From Amphimedon queenslandica (Eukaryota > Porifera > Demospongiae > Haplosclerida > Niphatidae), in assembly GCF_000090795.2 (NCBI RefSeq), contig NW_003546265.1:503950-525637 (forward strand): a stretch of 21,688 bases of DNA. The letters run 5' to 3'. Position 1 is the first letter of the stretch, and each line of letters starts with the position of its first letter. Made by a program: the position numbers and the translations under genes. The notes beneath the pieces were generated by a model. The model did no database searches and had not been told where the DNA came from. It saw only the letters and a list, made by a program, of their open reading frames with translations. Below, in pieces: positions 10,911-18,789 of the stretch.

Positions 10911-12187
10911 ATGGCTGTCATCAGGCTTGGACTAATAGGGTGTGGATATATATGTAAAACTCACCTGAAAGCATTGAAGGAGCTCAATGATCTTTCCATT
11001 GCAGTAACAGCACTGGTGGATATTAATAAAGAAGCAGCTGAATCTACCAAACAATTGCTACCAGCACCTCAGAACTGTCAAGTAAGTTATAAAAGGAGCA
11101 TGTAGTTGAGGTCCTCCCCTTTCTCTTTAGGTGTATGGTAGTGTGGAGGAAGCAGGAGATGATAGTTATGATGCAGCTGTTATAATGGTACCACATCATC
11201 TTCACGTTGAAATAGCTAGAGAGGTTTTATCAAAAGGGAAGCATGTCTTATTAGAGAAGCCATTAGCCATCAGTATTGAAGGATGCAGGGAGCTATTAGC
11301 ACTAGCACAAAGCACTGATAGGGTATTTATGGTAGCGGAGAGTGCTGTCCACTGGCCTGAAGTATGCAAAGTTTTGCATGCAATATCACATTAAATTTCT
11401 TTTTTGCCATTATATAAAAGGTAGTCCAAGCTATAAAACTGATCAAGGAAGGAGTGATTGGAGAGCCTTATTATGCTCAAGGAAATTGCTTTGAATCAAT
11501 TGGAATGTAAGGTCTAGTGTATCAATACTTCTATTATTGTCATCAATTGTAGAGATGACTTTGATTTCTGTGAAGTACCTGATTGGATTTATGATCCAGA
11601 GAAGAATGGAGGAGGTGCAGTGATGGCTGGTGGAGTTCACTGGATACGTCCACTGAGATTAATGTATTATGAACTGGTATATCTAGTATATGTATGTCAG
11701 TATTTAAAGGTTGGGTGATATGGATAAAGTGGCTGCAATGACAATGGATGCTTGGAAGACAATGAGAGCTGAGACTCTTGCACACGCTCTTGTAAAGTTT
11801 AAGAATGGAAAGCAAGGTGTCCTCCATTTTCATTATAGCGACATCCCAATGGAAAAGATCCCTTTCTTTCAAATATTTGGACCAAAAGTTAGCAATGTGA
11901 CTAAATTATAACTGTATCAATTTATATAGGGAGAGATTACAATTCATGGTGTGTTTGATGGTGGCATTACAGTGCATACTAAGGATAAAGTCACTACTGA
12001 TAATTGTGGAGGATATATGAGTGCATTCAAGCCTCAGATGGCCTCTTTCTTTGCAGCAGTAAAGAAAGGAGAGAAATTAGCAGATTCTCATCCAGGCAGT
12101 GTTTCCGAAGCAATGAAAGATGTTCTTGTTGCTCTAGCGATTTACAGATCAGCTGAGAAAGGAGCATGGGAGAATGTTGATGTTTAA
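10911..12187 (+). CDS. Gfo/Idh/MocA family oxidoreductase, copy A
   Basis: Exons 10911-11081, 11131-11361, 11421-11506, 11553-11663, 11710-11887 and 11930-12187 give 344 aa; intron phases are 0, 0, 2, 2, 0 and introns are 42-59 bp. The N-terminal Rossmann fold has IRLGLIGCGYI (GxG at residues 10-12) and an Asp at position 37 after the second strand, which favours NAD over NADP. The EKPLA motif with the family's catalytic Lys is at about residues 99-103. The C-terminal sheet domain holds GGGAVMAGGVHW; His192 is kept, but the position that is usually Asp (D-x3-H) is Ala188. Known members oxidise sugars, inositols and similar polyols; the substrate here is unknown. First of three tandem paralogs upstream of inositol-3-phosphate synthase. 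Exon 1, intron 1 and exon 2 are nearly identical to copy B. Confidence 0.9.
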
Positions 12188-12239
12188 AAAGACATAGTAG
12201 TTTGTTTAAAGTTATTAAGAAATAACTATAATTTCAATA

Positions 12240-13535
12240 ATGGCTGTCATCAGGCTTGGACTGATAGGGTGTGGGTATATATGTAAAACTCACCTCAAAG
12301 CATTGAAGGAGCTCAATGATCCTTCCATTGCAGTAACAGCACTGGTGGATATTAATAAAGAAGCAGCTGAATCTGCCAAACAATTGCTACCAGCACCTCA
12401 AAACTGTCAAGTAAGTTATAAAAGGAGCATGATGTTGAGGTCCTCCCCTTTCTCTTTAGGTGTATGGTAGTGTAGAGGAAGCAGGAGATGATAGTTATGA
12501 TGCAGCTGTTATAATGGTACCACATCATCTTCATGTTGAAATAGCTAGAGAGGTTTTATCAAAAGGGAAGCATGTCTTATTAGAGAAGCCATTAGCTATC
12601 AGTATTGAAGGATGCAGGGAGCTATTAGCACTAGCACAAAGCACTGATAGAGTATTTATGGCAGCAGAAAATTCTCCTCATTGGCCTGAAGTATGTCATG
12701 AAAATGCTATATATGAGTAATTAAATTTTATTTTTACTGCCTTTAGGTTGTTCGTGCAATACAGCTAATAAAAGAGGGAGTGATAGGAGACCCTTATTAT
12801 GCACAAGCTAATTATTGGGAGGCTATAGCAAAGTATGTATTGTTGTTTTATGAAACTTAAAAATCCTAACTTTATAGAGAGGATTATGATGTTGGTGCTG
12901 TACCAAGCTGGGTCTACGATCCTAAAAAAGTAGGAGGAGGTGTCCTAATGGCTGGGGCAGTGCATTGGATAAGGCCAATACGAATGATGTTAGTAAAAAT
13001 GAAGATATACTTGACTGTTATAGTTCTTATAATAATTAATGTAGTTTAGGAGAAATTGATAAGTTGGTTGGTATGACTGTCAATGCGTGGGATAGGATGA
13101 AAGGAGAGAGTCTTGCTCATGCTCTTGTTCAGTGTAAAAATGGAAAGAAAGGAGTTCTTCATTTTCATTACAACGATGTGCCAAAAGAAGAAATACCTTT
13201 CTTTCAGATATTTGGACCAAAAGTATAAAGAATGAAATTGTATGTGAGTTTATAATTTTACAATATTCTTCTTAAAGGGAGAAATTACAATTCACGGCAA
13301 GTTTGAAGGTGGTATTACAGTACATACAAAAGATAAAGTCACTACTGATAATTGTGGAGGATATTGGGGCTCTTTCAAGCCTCAAATGGCATCATTTATA
13401 TCAGCGTTAAAAAAAGAAGAGAAGATAACAGAGGCTCATACTGGAAGCGTTTCTGAAGCAGTGAAAGATGTACTTGTTTCTTTAGCAATTTACAGATCAG
13501 TTGAAAAAGGAGGATGGGAGAATGTTGATGTTTAA
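12240..13535 (+). CDS. Gfo/Idh/MocA family oxidoreductase, copy B
   Basis: Exons 12240-12410, 12460-12690, 12747-12832, 12878-12988, 13045-13222 and 13278-13535; 344 aa with the same exon lengths and phases as copy A. It has the same Rossmann GCG motif, Asp37 and EKPLA with Lys100, and Ala188 in GGGVLMAGAVHW where most family members have Asp. The acceptor for exon 5 was set at the TAG just before TTTAGG, because that restores LGEIDK in line with A and C. The ATG lies only 52 bp after the stop of copy A, leaving little room for a separate promoter. From exon 3 on it is clearly different from A and in places closer to C (for example DPYYAQANYWEA). Confidence 0.9.
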
Positions 13536-13761
13536 CTCCAAATGAACTGTATGGTCAAGTGAATACACATGCACATCTTGCTATTTGCCCAATTGATTGT
13601 CAATTTTTGTAATGTGCTAGGTTATTCAATAACAGCAGGTGCTCATTTGCAGTTAGCTTTTGTCCATTATCTGGTTTATTTAGTGGAAGTAGTTAATAGT
13701 TTTGTACGAGCAAATAAAAGCCACTTTTCAGTAAACAACACAATATCTCTCTTTTTTAATC

Positions 13762-15663
13762 ATGGATAAACCAGAAAACAGTTATGATGTTCCTACTTTT
13801 GAATTACAGCCGTGTGATCTAAAACCACAAAGTCAGCCTGATGTCATTGATGTTCAGCAAGGGAATAAGGCAAAAGAGAAGTCACGCTGTAAAATGTTTC
13901 TTCTGTTTTTTGTTCTACTTGTTTTGATCCTACTTATACAAGTTGCTCTACTTGTATTGGTGCTTTTAGAGAAGAAGGCTGTTGATTCCACAACTGCTAA
14001 TTTTTTGGATGATGAAAGGTGCAAAAATTGCAATGGAACATTTCTAAATTATGCAATATTTGATGATCAACAGCTCTATTTTGACAAAAGTTTAAATTCT
14101 TCTGCAGAGCTGATAGTGGAAAAGTTAAGCAGTTATCATTTTGAAACACATTCTTTAGCTGCAAATATCATGAACATCATGTATAACCTGAGCAATGAGC
14201 AGTTGTTGGGGCTACAAAATAATACTGAGATCTTGAAAAATGTGATCGTTTCATCAAAATCGCGAGAGTTTGCAAGCATTTTCACCTCTTTGTTGAATCT
14301 GGAAAATGGTATGAATTCCTCTGCTGGAGTGATGAATGATGTTTCAATTTTGGTTAAAAACTTGCTGGAACTTCGTAATGAGACGACTTCTTTAGCCACA
14401 AAAACTGCCCTTAAAGTTGAGGAGATTTTTAATCTGGGCAATGAGCAGTTGTTGGGAGTACAAAATAGTACTGAGATCTTAAAAAATGTAATTGTTTCAT
14501 CAAAATCACAAGAGTTTGCAAGCATTTTCACCTCTTTGTCGAACCTGGAAAATGGTATGAATTCCTCTGCTGGAGTGATGAATGATGTTTCAATTTTGGT
14601 TAAAAACTTGCTGGAACTTCGTAATGAGACGACTTCTTTAGCCACAAAAACTGCCCTTAAAGTTGAGGAGATTTTTAATCTGGGCAATGAGCAGTTGTTG
14701 GGAGTACAAAATAGTACTGAGATCTTAAAAAATGTAATTGTTTCATCAAAATCACAAGAGTTTGCAAGCATTTTCACCTCTTTGTCGAACCTGGAAAATG
14801 GTATTGATTCATCAGCTGGAGTCATTGACAATGTTTTAGTTTTGGTTAAAAACTTGCTGGAAGTTCATAATGAAACGTCTTATTCTTTGCCGCTGTCATG
14901 TGAACAAATTAAAAACAAGTATCCAAACACCCCATCAGGTTACTATATTATAGGAAACAGCAGTGTTTACTGCCACATGGGTACACTCTGCAACTCAACC
15001 GGTGGATGAGCAAGATTGGCTTACCTTGATATGTCCCTTCCAACTGAAAAATGTCCTCCTGGTTTCCAAATGTACAATACAGGTGGAGTTAGAGCCTGCG
15101 GTAGGGTCAACACAAATACCGATTGTCTCCCAGTGATTTTTCCGTCTAATAATATTAACTATTCTGAGATTTGTGGCCGTGTAGTGGGATATCAGCATGC
15201 TTCAACTGATGCTATTGACCCTCGCTTTGGTGATCACAATGATATCAATGGTCATTATGTTGATGGAGTAAGTATTACTCGTGGGTCTCCACGTCAGCAT
15301 GTATGGACACTAATGTCAGGACTGCAGGACGAAGGTACAAACAATCAAAACCTAAATTGTCCCTGTGCTGTAGGAGCTACAGTACCTGTTCAGTCATTCA
15401 TTGGGGAGCATTATTTTTGTGAATCTGGCAATTCTAATTATTATGCTTGGAGCTACAATACTCTGTATGTAGAAGATCCACTCTGGGATGGTAAAGACTG
15501 TGGTTCTCGTGAACTAGCTTGCTGTGCAGCTCCTGGTCTCCCATGGTTCTACAGAAATTACACCAACACAACAGATGACTTTCTTGAGCTGAGGCTTTGC
15601 CTTGATCAAATTGTTTCAGATGAAGATGCTGCTGTTGGATTTTATGAAATTTATGTAAAGTAA
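13762..15663 (+). pseudogene. Type II membrane coiled-coil protein with Cys-rich ectodomain, broken by one in-frame TGA
   Basis: One intronless frame of 634 codons, interrupted only by TGA at 15007-15009 (codon 416). Residues 1-44 are cytoplasmic, 45-69 form a strong hydrophobic helix following KSRCK, and no cleavage site is apparent, so type II topology is likely. Residues about 100-375 are helical repeats of 82 residues with NxS/T sites (NSS, NET, NST). The region after the stop is a Cys-rich domain with CPPGF, GGVRACGR, ICGRVVGYQ, CESGN, DPLWDG and ACCAAP, ending SDEDAAVGFYEIYVK. I recognise this ectodomain pattern from sponge/cnidarian uncharacterised families but have no function for it. 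The stop falls where the local pattern GG-x-ARLAYLDMS suggests a Trp (TGG to TGA). It may be a recent pseudogene, a polymorphism, a sequencing error, or be read through; the 217 codons after it remain intact. It lies between oxidoreductase copies B and C. Confidence 0.7.
14065..14890 (+). repeat. 246-bp coding tandem repeat (82 aa), two near-identical full units plus diverged flanking units
   Basis: ATGAATTCCTCTGCTGGAGT occurs at 14311 and 14557, and a variant starts at 14803, giving an exact 246-bp period. Units 14311-14556 and 14557-14802 differ at only a few bases. The unit before (from about 14065) and the partial unit after are more diverged. Each unit encodes an amphipathic helix-rich segment including LLELRNETTSLATKTALKVE. 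Confidence 0.95.
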
Positions 15664-15861
15664 TAATTGCTACTGAACTGAATTGCTTTTGTTTGCTTTT
15701 TTACATGCTGCAAATTTATAGCCTTAGTTTAGTCAGAGATACTAAATAATTTTAGCTATGCTTTTAGTTTTAGAGTTTAGTTTAAGGATTTTTTAGTTTG
15801 ATTTTTCTCAAATTTTTGTATGGGTGTGGCTCAAATCTTGCATGAGGTAACGCCCATAAAC
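15664..15861. promoter_or_regulatory. Upstream region of oxidoreductase C
   Basis: 198 bp, T-rich. TGGGTGTGGCTC at 15821-15832 is a third member of the GGGYGTGGCT element set seen before other starts here. An upstream in-frame ATG at 15820 overlaps this element and is unlikely to be the start, since paralogs begin at the Met corresponding to 15862. Confidence 0.4.
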
Positions 15862-18449
15862 ATGTCCGTCAGAGTTGCTCTTGTTGGCTGTGGTAGGATT
15901 TCACGCGTTCATTTGAACTCTCTGCTGGCACTGAGGGACCAGTCACTGGTCATATCAACAGCAGTGGATCCTAATGTAGCTGCAGCTCAACAAACGAGAC
16001 AGCTCTTGCCTGCCCCTCAAGAATGTAAGGTATTGACTGAATTAACTTAAATTTGAGCTGATTTCAATCAAGATTGGATTTTTTACAAATTTTTAAAGTT
16101 GTTTCAAAATTGGGCCAAAATCCATGTACTACAGTACATGCTCTCTGGCCAAATTTTTCCAAAAATAAAAAGGAGAGAATTTTCTATTTTTATAAATTTT
16201 TCTGATGCATATACATGTTCTTATGTTGTGTAGCAAGTTTGAGTTGATTCCGATCAAAATTGGATTTTTTAATGAATTTTTAAAGTTTCTCAAAAATTGG
16301 GCCAAGGCTCCTGTACAGTATTCAGCCATTTTACCACTTGTTCTTTCTCTCCCTCCATTAGGTGTATGGTAGTGTAGAGGAAGCAGGAGATGATAGTTAT
16401 GATGCAGCTGTTATAATGGTACCACATCATCTTCACGTTGAAATAGCTAGAGAGGTTTTATCAAAAGGGAAGCATGTCTTATTAGAGAAACCATTAGCTA
16501 TCAGTATTGAAGGATGCAGGGAGCTATTAGCACTAGCCCAAAGCACTGATAGGGTATTTATGGTAGCTGAGAACTCACCTCACTGGCCTGAAGTAAAGAA
16601 TAAAACATTACCTTCTCTTTATTTACTTGATTTGGATATTTTCAGGTTGCTCATGCAGTGAATTTGATTAAAGAGGAAGTAATAGGAGATCCTTATTATG
16701 CTCAGGCTAATTATTGGGAAGCTGTGGGACAGTAAGTGTCACTTCTCTTCTCTTTTCATTTGATGTTTCTTGTAGCTCTGATTTCAATAATGGAGACGTT
16801 GCTGAATGGAGATTTGATCCTTCTCAAGTTGGTGGAGGTGTGGTCATGGATGGAGCTATTCACTGGATGAGACCTTTAAGACTGTTGTAAGTCTGAATTT
16901 TAAAATAGCCGTAACTTTAAAAAATTTTGTCGGAATCAGCTCAAACTTTCTACATAGCTTAAGGACATCAATATGTATCAAAAAATGTAATAAAAATTGG
17001 GGGTGATTTTGGAGCCATTTTTTTTGGAAAAAAACCATGGGCTATAGCCTTGGGTATTTTTCAGATTTTGGCTCGTTTCTTAAAATGGCCGTAACTTGAA
17101 AAATTGAAGTCGGAATCAGCTCAAACTTTCTACACAGCATAAGTACATCAATATGTATCAGAAAATGTAATAAAAATTTGAGGTGATTTTGGAGCCATTT
17201 TTCGGAAAAAACCATGGGCTATAGCCTTGGGTATTTTTCAGATTTTTGGCGTTTTGTTAAAATAGCCATAACTTGAAAAATTGAAGTCAGAATCGACTCA
17301 AACTTTCTACACAGCATAAGTACATCAATATGTATCAGAAAATGTAATAAAAATTTGGGGTGATTTTGGAGCCATTTTTCGGAAAAAACCATGGGCTATA
17401 GCCCATGGTTTTTTTTTCAGATTTTTGGCGTTTTCTTAAAATAGCCATAACTTGAAAAATTGAAGTCGGAATCAGCTCAAACTTTCTACACAGCATAAGT
17501 ACATCAATATGTATCAGAAAATGTAATAAAAATTTGAGTAGATTTTGGAGCCATTTTTCGGAAAACCCCATGAGCTATAGCCTTGGGTATTGCATAAATG
17601 AAAGATGCTTTTTATTATTAATAACTAATTATTAGTTACAACAATAGTAACAATAATAATAACAACAATAACAATGATTATTAGTTTAGGTGACATTAGT
17701 AAGGTTGTCAGTACGATGGCGTATCCATGGGAATCGGTCAAAGGAGAGTCCTTGGCTGATGCCCTCATTCAGTTTAAAAACGGAAGAACTGGTCTCCTTC
17801 ACTGCCACACTAACATCATTCCAATGGAAAAGATCCCGTTCTTTCAAATATTTGGAACCAAAGTGAGAAATGACTTTTAAACTGAGCTATTGTATACATT
17901 GAGATTGCAATTACTAGCAATCAGTAACATTAATTTGTTACAGCAGTTTGTTAAAGCAGGTGACTCTACACAGATATTCATAATTATGAATTTATGAACT
18001 AAATTCATTTGCTGTCTTTTGTAGTAAGTGGGTGGTTAGGAGAGGTCAATCTTATAGTGTTCTCACTATTCCATCACACCTTTTCATGCTTCCTGTATGC
18101 TTCATCAAATTTTGACACATTCCTTTAACAGCTATTAGAGTATTTAATTATTGTAATCATCTCATGACTTTTAAAATAGGGAGAGATTACAATCCATGGT
18201 AGTTTTGATGGCGGGCTGTCAGTACACACAGCTGGTAGAACAGTCTCGGTTAATCCTGGAGGATACTTTGGTGCTTTCAAGCCTCAGATGGCATCCTTTG
18301 TCTCAGCGATAAAGAAAGGGAAGAGGATCAGTCCATCTGACTCTGGGAGCGTCTTGGAAGCTTTTAAAGATGTTTTAGTGGCAAATGCAATTTATAGATC
18401 AGCTAAGAGTGGAGCCTGGGAAGCAGTGGACAACAATGATACTGTATGA
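15862..18449 (+). CDS. Gfo/Idh/MocA family oxidoreductase, copy C
   Basis: Exons 15862-16029, 16362-16592, 16646-16731, 16776-16886, 17685-17862 and 18180-18449; 347 aa, intron phases 0, 0, 2, 2, 0 as in A and B, but introns 1, 4 and 5 are enlarged to 332, 798 and 317 bp. The first two large introns are filled with repeats; intron 5 shows nothing I recognise. Rossmann motif VALVGCGRI, Asp near residue 36, EKPLA in exon 2. The motif GGGVVMDGAIHW keeps Asp187 and His191, the canonical D-x3-H pair, so this copy looks the most likely to be catalytically standard. Exon 1 is only about half identical in protein to A/B, yet exon 2 is almost identical at the nucleotide level. The C-terminus is extended by a few residues (AVDNNDTV). 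It lies 340 bp before the inositol-3-phosphate synthase start. Confidence 0.9.
16050..16325 (+). repeat. Family A repeat, about one and a half units, in intron 1 of copy C
   Basis: The stretch ATGTTCTTATGTTGTGTAGC at 16215 onward is followed by AAGTTTGAGTTGATTCCGAT, as in the array at 4742-5230, and the same GTTTCTCAAAAATTGGGCC ending. A near-palindrome with CATGTACTACAGTACATG lies at about 16122-16140. Same orientation as the first array. Confidence 0.85.
16901..17593 (-). repeat. Tandem array of about 179-bp repeats (family B), four units
   Basis: Units start at the phrase TAAAATRGCC-RTAACTT at 16901, 17081, 17258 and 17437. Each contains TCAGCTCAAACTTTCTACA or a close variant, ACATCAATATGTATCA, GGAGCCATTTTTC and CCATGGGCTATAGCC. 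The reverse complement of the unit core (TTACATTTTCTGATACATAT ... GTGTAG-AAGTTTGAGCTGATTCCGA) matches family A, so the two families are one repeat in opposite orientation. It fills most of intron 4 (16887-17684) of copy C. Confidence 0.88.
17383..17414. repeat. Perfect 32-bp palindrome
   Basis: AAAAAACCATGGGCTATAG continues into its exact reverse complement ending in CCCATGGTTTTTT, with the axis between 17398 and 17399. It sits at the end of the third family B unit; the other units carry an imperfect version ending CCTTGGGTA. Confidence 0.95.
17636..17682. repeat. AAT/AAC trinucleotide-rich tract
   Basis: Interrupted runs of ACAATA, ATAATA and ACAACA just before the exon 5 acceptor of copy C. 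It is low-complexity. Confidence 0.7.
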
Positions 18450-18789
18450 GATTGACATTTTATATTGTCTGTGATAATTATTTACTATTTTATTTACAAA
18501 TTACAATTGAAAGCTCATGCTGCAGTAGTAGCTTTACTGATGCTGTGACATGTGATGATGAATTAATTTAATTTGCTTGAGCGGCGGAAGTCACGTGACT
18601 GACCTTTTGTGTGCAATCTGATTGGTCAGATGAAGTGGTGCCACGAGTGGTGCGCGATCATATTGCAATTTAATGCTACTCTGCTGCTGGAGGCTGCAAT
18701 CATCATCACTGACTTTGCTGCAGCTGAGAGAGACTGATAGAGAACCTTACTGATCCCATCTACCAAATACTTTCAACTAACACACAAAA
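18450..18789 (+). promoter_or_regulatory. Probable promoter and 5' UTR of inositol-3-phosphate synthase
   Basis: 340 bp between the stop of copy C and the synthase ATG. It contains CATGTGATGA (18549-18558), GCGGCGGAAG (18581-18590, ETS-like), the 12-bp palindromic E-box AGTCACGTGACT (18589-18600) and an inverted CCAAT box ATTGGTC (18621-18627). The region after about 18660 has the look of a 5' UTR. These are sequence matches to known metazoan core motifs; use is inferred. Confidence 0.55.

Noticed and set aside
13569-13769. 66-codon hydrophobic frame from an ATG at 13569, overlapping the next start
   Set aside because: No recognisable family, lies between the stop of B and the membrane-protein gene; more likely UTR sequence.
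14136-14831. Minus-strand 231-codon frame with internal repeats
   Set aside because: Antisense shadow of the coding 246-bp repeats; the plus-strand frame is longer and has a membrane anchor.
15820-15861. Upstream in-frame ATG giving 14 more residues to oxidoreductase C
   Set aside because: Paralogs begin at the Met aligned with 15862, and the extension overlaps a promoter-like GGGTGTGGC element.
16901-17593. CRISPR-like look of regularly spaced repeats
   Set aside because: Units are contiguous and about 179 bp with no short repeat/variable spacer alternation, and the host gene is eukaryotic.
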